A stretch of DNA of 64,000 nucleotides from Urinicoccus massiliensis (lineage in GTDB: Bacteria; Bacillota; Clostridia; Tissierellales; Peptoniphilaceae): NCBI RefSeq assembly GCF_900120405.1, contig NZ_LT635492.1, positions 56,723 to 120,722 of the forward strand, given 5' to 3'. The notes beneath the pieces were generated by a model. The model was not told the DNA's origin and made no database searches. It saw nothing but the letters and a program-made list of their open reading frames with translations. A program made the translations under genes and the position numbers. Positions 51,051 to 59,824 of this stretch are shown piece after piece. Positions within the stretch are counted from its first letter, which is position 1, and each line of letters begins with the position of its first letter.

Positions 51051-51620
51051 ATGTCACAAATCGGAAAGAAAATCCCTGAGTTTAAAACTCAAGGGTATAA
51101 CCCAAAAAATGAAGCTTTTGTAGAAGTATCCAACAAGGATTTTGAAGGTAAGTGGACTGTTTTAATGTTTTATCCTGCAGACTTTACCTTTGTTTGTCCA
51201 ACTGAATTGGAAGATATGCAAGAACAATATGGTCGCTTGCAAGAACTTGGTGTAGAAGTTTACTCCATGTCTTGTGATACGCACTTTGTTCATAAGGCTT
51301 GGCATGACCATTCTGATGCTATTGGTAAACTTGAATTTACCATGTTGGCAGATCCCCACAAGTCTATTGCCAGAGACTTTGACGTTCTAGATGAAGAAGC
51401 AGGCTTGGCCCAAAGGGCAACTTTTGTCATTGACCCAGATGGAGTAATCCAAACCGTGGAAATTAATGCCGACGGAATTGGCCGGGATGCAAGTCAAGTT
51501 TACGACAAGGTTCGAGCTGCGCAATTTGTTCGTAAAAACCCAGCTCAAGTTTGTCCAGCTAAGTGGAAGGAATCTGGAGAAACACTCACTCCAGGTCTAG
51601 ACCTTGTTGGTAAAATCTGA
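51051..51620 (+). CDS. ahpC: Peroxiredoxin AhpC
   Basis: A 189-residue typical 2-Cys peroxiredoxin. The peroxidatic cysteine is Cys49 in [15 protein letters not shown] and the resolving cysteine lies in [10 protein letters not shown] near residue 168. It reduces hydrogen peroxide and organic peroxides and is recycled by the AhpF-like protein encoded next. AGGAGG precedes the start, and the stop overlaps the ahpF start (TGATG). Length and motifs are standard. Confidence 0.95.
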   Translation: MSQIGKKIPEFKTQGYNPKNEAFVEVSNKDFEGKWTVLMFYPADFTFVCPTELEDMQEQYGRLQELGVEVYSMSCDTHFVHKAWHDHSDAIGKLEFTMLADPHKSIARDFDVLDEEAGLAQRATFVIDPDGVIQTVEINADGIGRDASQVYDKVRAAQFVRKNPAQVCPAKWKESGETLTPGLDLVGKI

Positions 51621-53137
51621 TGTTAGATAAAGCATTATTGGCCCAGGTTAAGGGATATTTAGAACTTCTCGAAAGGGAAGTTCTAATTTCTCTTCACATG
51701 GACGGGTCTGAAAAGTCCCGGGAGATGAAGGCCTTTATTGAAGACTTGCTTGGCCTTTCGGACCGACTGAAGTTGGAAGAAGGAAGCCAGGGGCCAAGTC
51801 CCAGCTTTACCTTATCATCCGGAGACTGTGGAGGAATTACCTTTGCTGGCATTCCCCTGGGGCATGAATTTGAATCCTTTATCTTGGCCCTCTTGCAAGT
51901 GGGAGGAAGACCACCCAAGATTGACCCGGCAGACCGGGAAAGGATCTTATCCATTGACCGGGACCTTGCCTTCGAAACTATTGTGAGCTTAAGTTGCCAC
52001 AATTGCCCGGAAGTAGTTCAAGCCTTAAATACTATGGCGGTTTTAAATCCTCGCATCAGCCACACCATGGTGGACGGGGCCTTGTTCCAAGACTATGTAG
52101 AAGGTCTTGGGATTTTGGCTGTTCCAGCTGTGCGCTTGAATGGGGAAGAATTTAGCCACGGAAAAATCAGCCTGGGACAAATTCTGGACCAAGTCTTAGG
52201 GGCCAAGTTGGACCTGGACTTAGAGGGTAAAGAATGCTATGACCTCTTGGTGGTTGGCGGGGGACCTGCTGGAGCGACAGCAGCTATTTATGCTGCCCGT
52301 AAGGGAATCCGGACGGGGCTTGTGGCCAAGGACTTTGGGGGTCAGGTTAAGGAAACTCTGGGAATTGAAAATATTACCGGCCTTGCCTACACAGAAGGCC
52401 CCAAGTTTATGGAAGAGGTGAAAAACCACCTACTCAAGTATCCTGTGGACTTAATTGACCAGGTAGAGGTAGAGGGGATTGAAGAGGGGAAACCCTTAAA
52501 GGTTTTAACCAACCGTGGAAATCTCTCAGCCAAGACAGTGGTAATAGCGACAGGAGCCAAGTGGCGCCTTTTAGGTATTCCTGGTGAGTTGGAATTTAGG
52601 AACAAGGGGGTTGCCTATTGCACCCATTGCGACGGTCCCCTCTTTAAGGATAAAAAAGTCACCGTAATTGGTGGAGGAAATTCAGGTGTTGAAGCGGCCA
52701 TTGACCTGGCCGGATTGGCTCGGGAAGTTTTGGTTATTGAGTTTGCAGACCAACTCAAGGCAGATGCGGTCTTGCAAGAAAAGTTGGCGGAATGCAAGAA
52801 TGTTCGCCTGGTAACCAATGCGGAAACCAAGGCTCTTTTAGGAGAAAAAGTCTTGGAAAAAATCCGCTACACCAACCGTTTAACCGGGGAAGAAGTGGAA
52901 GAAGCAACAGATGGATGCTTCATCCAAGTGGGCTTGGTACCGCAAACAGACTGGATTGACAATATCAAGAAAAACAACCGGGGCGAAATTATTGTAGACC
53001 CGGTAGGGGCAAGTAGCCTGGAAGGGGTTTATGCAGCTGGAGATTGCACGGATGCAAGCTTTAAGCAGATTGTCATTGCCCAAGGATCCGGAGCCACAGC
53101 TGCCCTGGGTGCCTATAATTATTTGCTCAGAAAATAA
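51620..53137 (+). CDS. ahpF: AhpF-like NADH:peroxiredoxin reductase
   Basis: A 505-residue flavoprotein. The N-terminal tandem thioredoxin-fold domain (residues 1-195) carries CHNC (Cys126, Cys129). The FAD domain starts with LLVVGGGPAGATAAIYAAR (about residue 209), and the redox-active pair is CTHCDGP (Cys334, Cys337). The NAD(H) domain includes VIGGGNSGVEAAIDLA, and the C-terminal FAD motif is GVYAAGDCTD. It reduces AhpC with NADH. It overlaps ahpC by one base and is followed by a terminator. Confidence 0.95.
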   Translation: MLDKALLAQVKGYLELLEREVLISLHMDGSEKSREMKAFIEDLLGLSDRLKLEEGSQGPSPSFTLSSGDCGGITFAGIPLGHEFESFILALLQVGGRPPKIDPADRERILSIDRDLAFETIVSLSCHNCPEVVQALNTMAVLNPRISHTMVDGALFQDYVEGLGILAVPAVRLNGEEFSHGKISLGQILDQVLGAKLDLDLEGKECYDLLVVGGGPAGATAAIYAARKGIRTGLVAKDFGGQVKETLGIENITGLAYTEGPKFMEEVKNHLLKYPVDLIDQVEVEGIEEGKPLKVLTNRGNLSAKTVVIATGAKWRLLGIPGELEFRNKGVAYCTHCDGPLFKDKKVTVIGGGNSGVEAAIDLAGLAREVLVIEFADQLKADAVLQEKLAECKNVRLVTNAETKALLGEKVLEKIRYTNRLTGEEVEEATDGCFIQVGLVPQTDWIDNIKKNNRGEIIVDPVGASSLEGVYAAGDCTDASFKQIVIAQGSGATAALGAYNYLLRK

Positions 53138-53140
53138 GAG

Positions 53141-53174
53141 ATAGCCTTGGTTTAAGACCAGGGCTATTTTTTTT
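53141..53174 (+). terminator. Rho-independent terminator
   Basis: ATAGCCTTGGT and ACCAGGGCTAT form a stem followed by TTTTTTT. It ends the ahpCF operon. Confidence 0.9.
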
Positions 53175-53246
53175 AGAATAAATCATCTTAAAAAGGGTAT
53201 TTAAGCAATGATGAAAGCTTAAAAATTAACCAAGGGAAGGAAGAGG

Positions 53247-53732
53247 ATGATGGAAGAAAAGAAAAGAGTTGCTATTCAAGAATGCTATGGAGACCACTTT
53301 CAAAATTGCTGGGGCTGCGGGGTTAAAAACCAAGAGGGGCTCCACTTGCATTCCTATCCCAGCCAAGATGGGGAAACTTGTATTTGTCAGATTAGGGTAC
53401 CCAGTCAATACACTGGTGGAGTGCCAAACAAATTGTTTGGGGGAATGATTGCCACCATTTTTGATTGCCATGGCACAGCCTCGGCAACCTGGTTCAAACT
53501 TAGGAGTCAGGGCCTAGATTTGACAAAGGACAGGGTGGTTAACCGCTATATTACAGCCAGGTTGGAAGTGGACTACTTAAAGCCCGTTCCCATGGATGGG
53601 GAAATTTTAGTTCGGTCTAGTTTGGAAGAATTGGGGGAAAGAAAGGCCATTATCCAGATGGAAATGGAAGTGGAAGGTCAAGTCCGGGCCCGGGCTCGGA
53701 TGGTGGCTGTTGGAGTTAAAGACGATATGTAA
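53247..53732 (+). CDS. PaaI/YbgC-type hotdog thioesterase
   Basis: A 161-residue hotdog-fold protein. CWGCGVKNQEGLHL near the N-terminus and VPNKLFGGMIATIFDCHGTA form the active-site helix with its Asp/His, as in PaaI-family acyl-CoA thioesterases. RLEVDYLKPVPMDGEI follows. The substrate is unknown. Two Met codons (53247 and 53250) are possible starts after GGAAGAGG. It ends in a bidirectional terminator shared with the next, convergent gene. Confidence 0.85.
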   Translation: MMEEKKRVAIQECYGDHFQNCWGCGVKNQEGLHLHSYPSQDGETCICQIRVPSQYTGGVPNKLFGGMIATIFDCHGTASATWFKLRSQGLDLTKDRVVNRYITARLEVDYLKPVPMDGEILVRSSLEELGERKAIIQMEMEVEGQVRARARMVAVGVKDDM

Positions 53733-53766
53733 AAACCTGCCGGAAATTTAGCTTCCGGCAGGTTTT
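53732..53766. terminator. Bidirectional terminator
   Basis: AAAACCTGCCGG and CCGGCAGGTTTT are perfectly complementary, between convergent genes. Confidence 0.9.
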
Positions 53767-54217
53767 ATAGGTATTGGATGGCTTCCAGGATAATGCCGTC
53801 AGGGTCTCTAAAGTAAAAGGCCCAGGATTTGGAAAAACCGGCATCGGTGGAATCAAAATATTGGGGTGGAGAAAGAAGGTCAACTCCCAAAGATTTGAGC
53901 TTGGCATAAAAGGCATGGATATCTTCTACAGCAAAGCAGAGCTCGGAGATGGAGGGTTTAAAAAAATCAGCCTTGGACTTGTCCAGGGGAATCTGGTTAA
54001 ATTGAATGAGTTCGACCAAGGTGCCAGACCCATCTTTGTTGGGAGATAGGTAGGCCAGCTTGGCGGAAGCCTGGTCTTTTTGAAACAAGGTGTCGGTGGC
54101 CTGGCCATCCATAGTCATGCCACCAAGGAGGTGGAGGTCTAAAACATTTTGATAAAAGTCAATGGACCGGTCTAGGTCTTTTACACTTAGGCCAATATGG
54201 GCAATGGATTGAATCAT
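53765..54217 (-). CDS. VOC-superfamily protein (glyoxalase-like)
   Basis: A 150-residue protein with two beta-alpha-beta-beta-beta modules. It opens with IQSIAHIGLSVKDLDRSIDF (metal-binding His near residue 7) and ends in FYFRDPDGIILEAIQYL (second-module Glu ligand). HLLGGMTMDG and ELCFAVEDIHAFY lie between. It is a metal-dependent lyase, isomerase or dioxygenase-type fold; glyoxalase activity is possible but not demonstrable from sequence. GAAAGGAG precedes the start. Confidence 0.85.
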   Translation of the reverse strand: MIQSIAHIGLSVKDLDRSIDFYQNVLDLHLLGGMTMDGQATDTLFQKDQASAKLAYLSPNKDGSGTLVELIQFNQIPLDKSKADFFKPSISELCFAVEDIHAFYAKLKSLGVDLLSPPQYFDSTDAGFSKSWAFYFRDPDGIILEAIQYL

Positions 54218-54244
54218 GGCAGCTCCTTTCTGGGTTTTACCGGG

Positions 54245-54904
54245 TCAAGAAATGATAAAATTTTTTCCAATCCGCTGGACCTTATGACCGGATTTTTCTA
54301 AAAATCCCTTTAAGAGGGATTCACGCAAAAGGTAGTAGGGAGAGCCTTCTTCATCTTGGAGGTCCAAGGAAGGACCTTCCTGGATGTGAAAACTTTCATG
54401 GTCATGGTGGTCGTGGTCTCCCTGGCAACTTTTATCCAAACTGTCTTTAGGGTCAATGGTTAGGGGAGATGCGGCGTATTTTTCATGGCAGTCCAATTGG
54501 CTGTTGAGCTGGAGGCGGCCTTGGGAATCTAAGCTAGCCAAAAGGGCCTGGTCACAGGGCATGGCATCCAGTAGTAGGGGGTTGATGGCTTGGAAGACCT
54601 CTTGAGGTCCATCTAGTTGGTCCGGAGCCAAAGTCTGACCCAGGGCATAGGCCTTTTGGTAGATGTCTTTGCCATGGAGGATGGCATAGGCCAAGCGGGA
54701 TTCCACCTGGTCAATTTTTGCGGATAAAAAACCATGGATATTATCCTGGTCCAGAATATCGGCCAAGTCGTCCAGGGGAACCGGGGCCAAGTTTTTATCT
54801 AAAAGAGCCAAGTGGTCTTGGTCTAAAAGACAGGCAGTTAACCGGTCTTGAAATTTAATTTTTTCATACATTAAGTAGTGGATAGGTCCTAAAAATTCGC
54901 TCAT
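54245..54904 (-). CDS. Unknown protein with His/Asp-rich cluster
   Basis: A 219-residue soluble protein. The N-terminal opening MSEFLGPIHYLMYEKIKFQD is shared by a family of clostridial hypothetical proteins. The middle has single cysteines (AMPCDQALL, LDCHEKY) and a dense HDHHDHESFH cluster (about residues 164-173), suggesting metal binding. I recognise no named domain. It lies 27 bp downstream of nothing obvious and upstream of the VOC gene on the same strand, so both may be co-transcribed. AAAGGACG precedes the start. Confidence 0.7.
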   Translation of the reverse strand: MSEFLGPIHYLMYEKIKFQDRLTACLLDQDHLALLDKNLAPVPLDDLADILDQDNIHGFLSAKIDQVESRLAYAILHGKDIYQKAYALGQTLAPDQLDGPQEVFQAINPLLLDAMPCDQALLASLDSQGRLQLNSQLDCHEKYAASPLTIDPKDSLDKSCQGDHDHHDHESFHIQEGPSLDLQDEEGSPYYLLRESLLKGFLEKSGHKVQRIGKNFIIS

Positions 54905-55068
54905 AAACGTCCTTTCTTTAAATGATAGTTGCTATCGGTCTAAGTAAATTGTATCCAAATCCTTTTGAAAATTCAAGAGAGTCAGAGAGGAATGAGAAAA
55001 TTAGAGAAAGGTTGAGGCCTTGGACTATAGTCGTGGTTGAGAACGGATGACTGTCGAAAGGAGCCAAG
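54905..55068. other. Short intergenic region
   Basis: Carries the promoter region for the leftward unknown gene; no gene seen. Confidence 0.4.
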
Positions 55069-55110
55069 AAAAAATCGTGCCGGGAAAGTTTCTACCAGCA
55101 CGATTTTTTC
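55069..55110. terminator. Terminator after the aldo/keto reductase gene
   Basis: AAAAAATCGTGC and GCACGATTTTTT form a perfect stem; it works in either direction. Confidence 0.9.
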
Positions 55111-55114
55111 TCTC

Positions 55115-56239
55115 TTATTCAAAATAGGAATCCACTTTCTTTAAGAAGTCAATAATTTCCAAATGTTGGGGACAGATTTTTTCGCAAGCACCGCAGGCAA
55201 TACAGTCAGAGGGACTGGGGTTATTTTTCCGGGTGGCCTGGTATTTCTTTTTGGGGTCTAGGCCCAGGTCCAGGTGGTCCCGGTTGTAGAGGGTAAAATA
55301 AGATGGGATGGGAATTTTTTTAGGACACTTATTCAGACAGTATTCGCATTCGGTACAGCCAATTAAGCTTGCTTCCTTGAGCCAGTTGGCTTCTTGGATT
55401 AAAAAATCCTGGTCTTCCTGGGACAAGGGCTGGAAGTTTTTCATGGTGGCCATATTGTCCCTTAATTGGTCCAGGTTGGACATGCCGGACAGAACCATAA
55501 AGACCCCATCTAAACTGGCTGCAAAGCGGATAGCCCAAGAAGCAGTAGAGGCATGAGGATCTTTTTCTTGCAGCTTTTGGGTCATGGACTGGGGAAGATG
55601 GGAGAGGGTTCCACCCTTGACCGGTTCCATGACAATGATTTTTTTATCATAGGCCCGGGCCAATTGATAAATTTTTTGGGACTGGATGCTCTCATGGGTC
55701 CAATCCAGGTAGTTGATTTGTAGCTGGACAAAGTCCATGGCCGGGTAGGCCTTGAGCATCTCTTCTAGGACGTCTACGGTGTCATGGAAGGAAAATCCAA
55801 TATGTTTGATTAGGCCCTGGTCCTTTTTTTCCTGGATAAATTCATAAGCCTTGTAGGTCTTGGCCACGTCAAATTTTTTCCGGTCCAGGGAATGGAGGAG
55901 GTAGTAGTCAAAATAACCAGCTCCTGTTTTTTCCAATTGACGGTTGAAATAGGATTCCAGGTCTTGGCGGAGCTCTTCCGGAGATTTTGTCCCGGGACGA
56001 AGCAAGGCAATGGGCATCTTGTCAGCCAAGATATAGGAGTCTCTAGGATGGAGGTCCACCAGGGCTTTTCCAATGGCCAACTCAGATTGGCCCTTATGGT
56101 AGAACCAGGCGGTATCAAAATAATTAAAGCCCTGGTCCAAAAAGGCATCCACCATAAGCTCTAGGGTCTTGATGTCAATTTGGTCTGTTTTATCCTCGAG
56201 AATGGGTAGCCTCATCAAGCCAAAACCTAATTTTTTCAT
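55115..56239 (-). CDS. Aldo/keto reductase with C-terminal ferredoxin domain
   Basis: A 374-residue protein. The AKR barrel (residues 1-290) has GFNYFDTAWFYHKGQSE (catalytic Asp and Tyr), LADKMP with Lys, and LLHSLDRK with His. The C-terminal part carries a partly degenerate four-Cys cluster CTECEYCLNKCPKK and a 4Fe-4S site CIACGACEKICPQHLE. Such oxidoreductases are common in anaerobes and couple NAD(P)H to ferredoxin chemistry; substrate unknown. AAGGAGG precedes the start. It is monocistronic. Confidence 0.92.
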   Translation of the reverse strand: MKKLGFGLMRLPILEDKTDQIDIKTLELMVDAFLDQGFNYFDTAWFYHKGQSELAIGKALVDLHPRDSYILADKMPIALLRPGTKSPEELRQDLESYFNRQLEKTGAGYFDYYLLHSLDRKKFDVAKTYKAYEFIQEKKDQGLIKHIGFSFHDTVDVLEEMLKAYPAMDFVQLQINYLDWTHESIQSQKIYQLARAYDKKIIVMEPVKGGTLSHLPQSMTQKLQEKDPHASTASWAIRFAASLDGVFMVLSGMSNLDQLRDNMATMKNFQPLSQEDQDFLIQEANWLKEASLIGCTECEYCLNKCPKKIPIPSYFTLYNRDHLDLGLDPKKKYQATRKNNPSPSDCIACGACEKICPQHLEIIDFLKKVDSYFE

Positions 56240-56358
56240 AAAATCCTCCTTATTTCATCTGGTATCTTCTACTATTATACCATGATATTTTATAAAGGTC
56301 TCACGAGAAAGATCTTGTGATATAATAATTAAAAAGAAAAGGGAGATTAGGGGCGACA

Positions 56359-57315
56359 ATGAAAAAAACAGTTATGGTTCGAACATTAAAAACGGCCTTT
56401 GCAGCACTTTTTTCAATCCTAATTGCTGAGGAATTAGGTCTGGACTATGGAGCTGCAGCTGGAATTATTGCAATTTTAAATGTGTTTGAAACCAGATGGG
56501 CTACTGTAGAAGGGGGATTAAAAAGAACTCTTTCCGCTATTTTAGCTTTAGTCATTGGAAGCTTATGCTTCGAAAGTTTTGGCTATAATACCTGGATTTT
56601 TGGCCTCTATCTTTTGCTTTTTGTCCCCTTGTCCTTTTTTCTCAAGGTAGAATTGGGCCTGGGGCCCTCCAGTGTTTTGGTGACCCACTTGATGGCTTTT
56701 GGGACAGTGACCCCTTCCATTATCCTGAATGAAATGGCCCTGGTTTTTATAGGGACAGGTTTTGCTATGGCCACGAATTTTTATGCTCCCAGTAAGCAAA
56801 AGAAGTTAAGGGAATTAATTGACCAAGTGGATGAAAAGATGAAAGATATCTTGAATCTCTTTTTCAGGGCCTTGACAGAGGACTTAGACGTTCAACTTTA
56901 TACCGACCTGTTTAAAGATTTGGACCAAGACCTAGAAGAAGCCATCCGCCTAGCTGTGATAGAGGATGAAAATATGATTCAAGATTCTTCTATGCAGCTT
57001 TATAACCTCCATTTAAGAGAAAGAGAAGTAAATCTATTGAAGATTATTTATGAAGACTTGGCCAGCATTCCTCCCTCCTATGTGGAGGGAATCCACATGT
57101 CGGAACTACTCCAGACAACCTCCACCCAACTGACAGAGAAGGGGGCCATGATGGAGGTGAAAAGACGGATGAACTATTTGAAAGACCATGTAGAAGTTTT
57201 AGACCTACCCAAGACCCATGAAGAATTTAAAATTCGGGCGGCGGTTTATCATGCCTTCCGGGCCCTGGACCAACTGGTAGAAATCAGTAATTATATTGTA
57301 AATAAACCCATGTAA
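56359..57315 (+). CDS. Aromatic acid exporter family (ArAE/FUSC-like) membrane protein
   Basis: A 318-residue protein. The N-terminal half has about six hydrophobic segments (TLKTAFAALFSILIAEELGL, ATVEGGLKRTLSAILALVIG), typical of the DUF939/aromatic-acid exporter family. The C-terminal half (from about 155) is a soluble helical domain (LDQDLEEAIRLAVIEDENM) of the ArAE C-terminal type. In other bacteria such proteins export hydroxybenzoate-like acids or form envelope components. It lies 9 bp before xpt, probably one transcript. The start follows GGGAGATTAGGGG. Confidence 0.8.
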   Translation: MKKTVMVRTLKTAFAALFSILIAEELGLDYGAAAGIIAILNVFETRWATVEGGLKRTLSAILALVIGSLCFESFGYNTWIFGLYLLLFVPLSFFLKVELGLGPSSVLVTHLMAFGTVTPSIILNEMALVFIGTGFAMATNFYAPSKQKKLRELIDQVDEKMKDILNLFFRALTEDLDVQLYTDLFKDLDQDLEEAIRLAVIEDENMIQDSSMQLYNLHLREREVNLLKIIYEDLASIPPSYVEGIHMSELLQTTSTQLTEKGAMMEVKRRMNYLKDHVEVLDLPKTHEEFKIRAAVYHAFRALDQLVEISNYIVNKPM

Positions 57316-57324
57316 GAGGTGACT

Positions 57325-57912
57325 ATGTCCTATTTAAAAGAAAGAATCCTTAAGGATGGAGTGATTTTTCCAAACAATGTTTTGAAAATTGACTCCTTTT
57401 TAAACCAACAAATTGATCCGAAAGTTATGCGAGAAATTGTTCAAGAAATTTATGCATACTATAAAGATGAAAAAATTACCAAGGTCTTAACCATTGAAGC
57501 ATCGGGGATAGCCCCGGCTATTATGGTGGCGGCCCAATTTGATGTTCCCATGCTCTTTGCCAAGAAGGCCAAGGCTGCAACCCTGCAAAAAGACCAGGTT
57601 TATGAAACCAAGGTCTATTCCTATACCAAGGGAACAACATCCAATGTAGTGGTGTCCAAGCAGTATCTAAATCCCCAAGACCGGGTTTTGATTATCGATG
57701 ACTTTTTAGCCAATGGAGAAGCAGCCCTGGGCTTGATAGACCTGGTGGACCAGGCAGGCGCCCAAGTGGTGGGGTTGGGAATTTGTGTAGAAAAATCCTT
57801 TCAAAAGGGACGGAAACGCCTAGACGAAGCTGGCGTAAAAGTCTACTCTATGGTCCGTATAGCAGAAATTAATAGTGACCGGCAAGAAATTATTTTTGCC
57901 CAGGGACATTAA
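57325..57912 (+). CDS. xpt: Xanthine phosphoribosyltransferase
   Basis: A 195-residue type I phosphoribosyltransferase. The PRPP loop is VLIIDDFLANGEAALGL and the N-terminal segment LKERILKDGVIFPNNVLKID is typical of Xpt. EASGIAPAIMVAAQF holds the purine-binding loop. It converts xanthine and PRPP to XMP. ATG at 57325 follows AAGAGGTG; GTG at 57319 overlaps this. No purine riboswitch is seen before this gene or its operon partner. Confidence 0.93.
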   Translation: MSYLKERILKDGVIFPNNVLKIDSFLNQQIDPKVMREIVQEIYAYYKDEKITKVLTIEASGIAPAIMVAAQFDVPMLFAKKAKAATLQKDQVYETKVYSYTKGTTSNVVVSKQYLNPQDRVLIIDDFLANGEAALGLIDLVDQAGAQVVGLGICVEKSFQKGRKRLDEAGVKVYSMVRIAEINSDRQEIIFAQGH

Positions 57913-57946
57913 AATTTGAAAAAATAGTCTAGAGACTCGATGAAAG

Positions 57947-57977
57947 TAGCCGGTTCAGAAGGAGCCGGTTGTTTTTT
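57947..57977 (+). terminator. Rho-independent terminator
   Basis: AGCCGGTTC and GGAGCCGGTT pair with two wobbles, followed by GTTTTTT. Confidence 0.75.
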
Positions 57978-58013
57978 ATGTTGGAAAAATTTTAAAGATT
58001 TTTATAAAAAGAG

Positions 58014-58035
58014 TAACAAATATTACTGATTGTTA
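58014..58035 (+). promoter_or_regulatory. Dyad upstream of the DUF438-hemerythrin gene
   Basis: TAACAAAT and GATTGTTA form an inverted repeat (7 of 8) with a 6-bp spacer, 14 bp upstream of TATAAT (58049-58054). The spacing suits an FNR/HcpR-like or Rex-like regulator, but the exact consensus is not met. Confidence 0.45.
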
Positions 58036-58083
58036 TTATCGGATGCCTTATAATAAGTTTAGAAGATAAGAAGGAGGTAAGTT

Positions 58084-59400
58084 ATGAAAATTGATATAAG
58101 TAGGCCTGTGTATGATCTTATTAAAGACAATCCAAAATTAAAAGAGATCTTGATTGACCTGGGCTTTAAGGGACTGGACAACCCCATCATGGTTCAAACC
58201 ATGTCCAAGAAAATTTCAATAAAGCGTGGGGCAAGGATGATGGGCATTGAAGGCCTGGTAGAAAAATTAGAAAAAGAGGGTTACGAAGTCTATGACTCCT
58301 CTCAAGCACCGGAAGCTCAAAAGAGGAAGGACCTGATAAAGTCCTATATTGAAAGGCTATCCCAAGGGGAAGACCTGGAAGGGGTTCGGGAGGATTTTGT
58401 TAAAAATTTTAAGGGAGTTTCTTCCTCTGAAATTATGGATGCGGAAGAAGACTTGCTGAATTCCGGGGCGGACAAGGAGCAGGTGAGAAAGCTTTGTGAT
58501 ATTCATTCTGCCCTTTTTCACGGAATGACGGAAAATGAAAATAAGAAGGACAAGTATGAAGGCCAGGCCTTTCTATCATACATGGATCGGGAGAATGATA
58601 AGATCAAGGACCTCGTGGAAGCTGCCAGGTCAAGGGAGGATTTTACTTTGGACTTGGGGAAAATTGCCTCTCATTATAAGAAAAAGGGGGACTTGATCTA
58701 CCCTCTCTTAAAGGTAAAATACAATAAGCCGGGGCCCTCGGATGTGATGTGGGCTGTGGATGTAGAAATTGTCAAAAGTTTAAAAAGGGCTCAGAAGGAA
58801 AAGAATGAAAAGCTCTGGCAGGAAGCCTTACAGCGGGCAGATGAAATGACCTATAAGGAAGAAAATATCCTCTACCCCCTAGTGAAAGAAAATCTTACAA
58901 GGGATGACCTGGACTTGGTCTATCAAGATCTTAAAGACTATGACCACGACTTGGTTCCCTATGAGGAAAGAAGGACAGGTTCCAGCAAGGGAAGGGAAGA
59001 TGCCTATATCCACTTTAAAAAGGGGAAGTTAAGACCGGACCAGCTGGAAGCTCTTTTAGATACTCTGGAGATTGAGTTGACCTTCGTGGATGAAAATGAC
59101 CTAAATGCCTACTACAACAACCCCAAGGAAGCGAAAGTCTTTAAGAGGCCTATAAGTTCCCTGGGCAGACCTGTTTACTCCTGTCATCCACCTCAAATTG
59201 AACCCATGGTAAGGGGACTTATCCAAGATTTTAAAGATGGAGAAAAAGACTCTTTTAAGTTGGTGAAAAAAATGGGAGAAAAAATTATGGCCATTTCCTA
59301 TTATGCAGTGAGGGATGAGGAGGGAGACTATAAGGGAGTCCTGGAGGCGGTCCAAGACTTGACTTATTATAAGGACCTTCTGGGAAAAGAAGAAAAATAA
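58084..59400 (+). CDS. DUF438 protein: DUF1858, hemerythrin and PAS domains
   Basis: A 438-residue cytoplasmic sensor-like protein. It begins with a DUF1858 domain (SRPVYDLIKDNPKLKEIL), then a DUF438 region (about 80-160, with LCDIHSALFHGM). A hemerythrin-like domain covers about 170-300 (FLSYMDRENDKIKDL, ASHYKKKGDLIYPLLK, KEENILYPLV). A C-terminal PAS domain follows (about 320-430). Hemerythrin plus PAS suggests oxygen or nitric-oxide sensing. AAGGAGG precedes the start. Some usual His ligands look altered (for example DREN in the HxxE position), so iron binding is uncertain. Confidence 0.88.
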   Translation: MKIDISRPVYDLIKDNPKLKEILIDLGFKGLDNPIMVQTMSKKISIKRGARMMGIEGLVEKLEKEGYEVYDSSQAPEAQKRKDLIKSYIERLSQGEDLEGVREDFVKNFKGVSSSEIMDAEEDLLNSGADKEQVRKLCDIHSALFHGMTENENKKDKYEGQAFLSYMDRENDKIKDLVEAARSREDFTLDLGKIASHYKKKGDLIYPLLKVKYNKPGPSDVMWAVDVEIVKSLKRAQKEKNEKLWQEALQRADEMTYKEENILYPLVKENLTRDDLDLVYQDLKDYDHDLVPYEERRTGSSKGREDAYIHFKKGKLRPDQLEALLDTLEIELTFVDENDLNAYYNNPKEAKVFKRPISSLGRPVYSCHPPQIEPMVRGLIQDFKDGEKDSFKLVKKMGEKIMAISYYAVRDEEGDYKGVLEAVQDLTYYKDLLGKEEK

Positions 59401-59469
59401 GGTCTACTTTCACTCCCAGAAAAAGTTTTTAGCTATTTTATGGAAGTGGAATTTATAATAGGGGGCAGG

Positions 59470-59769
59470 ATGGAAATTTTTAAGCTTTTAGAAAATCTTA
59501 CATTTTCTCAGGAAGAGGAAGTGGACCAAGTTATTTATGAGGATGAGGCTCTTAGAATTCTTCGGACTATGTCCCTGAACCAAATAACAGACTTTATGGT
59601 TCAAGACCAGGATGAGTTTGTGGTCTTGATGAAGGGGAAGGCATCCATAGAAACAAGTAATGACCTGGTCAAGATGGAAGAAGGAGACTTTCTTTTTATC
59701 AAAAAGGGAGTCAGGCATAGGGTCCTTGACCAGGATAGGGCGGTTTGGTTTTGCGGATTTATAAAATAA
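59470..59769 (+). CDS. Cupin-domain protein
   Basis: A 99-residue single-cupin protein. Its first motif reads FMVQDQDEFVVLMKGKASI, the place of HxH with the Glu kept, and the second KKGVRHRV keeps one His. The first-motif His residues are replaced by Gln and Asp, so metal binding may be weakened. ATG at 59470 is preferred: it follows GGGGGC, and a TATAAT-like -10 lies just ahead (59453-59458), which excludes ATG at 59440. It is a single-gene unit closed by a terminator. Confidence 0.8.
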   Translation: MEIFKLLENLTFSQEEEVDQVIYEDEALRILRTMSLNQITDFMVQDQDEFVVLMKGKASIETSNDLVKMEEGDFLFIKKGVRHRVLDQDRAVWFCGFIK

Positions 59770-59772
59770 GAA

Positions 59773-59797
59773 AAATGACCCCAAGAAGGGGTCATTT
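59773..59797. terminator. Terminator between convergent genes
   Basis: AAATGACCCC and GGGGTCATTT, perfect 10-bp stem, works in both directions. Confidence 0.85.
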
Positions 59798-59824
59798 GCA
59801 TATAGGTCCGCATAAAGAAAGGGA

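Noticed and set aside
56240-57324. Purine riboswitch for xpt
   Set aside because: No conserved purine-aptamer core is present before the operon or the gene.
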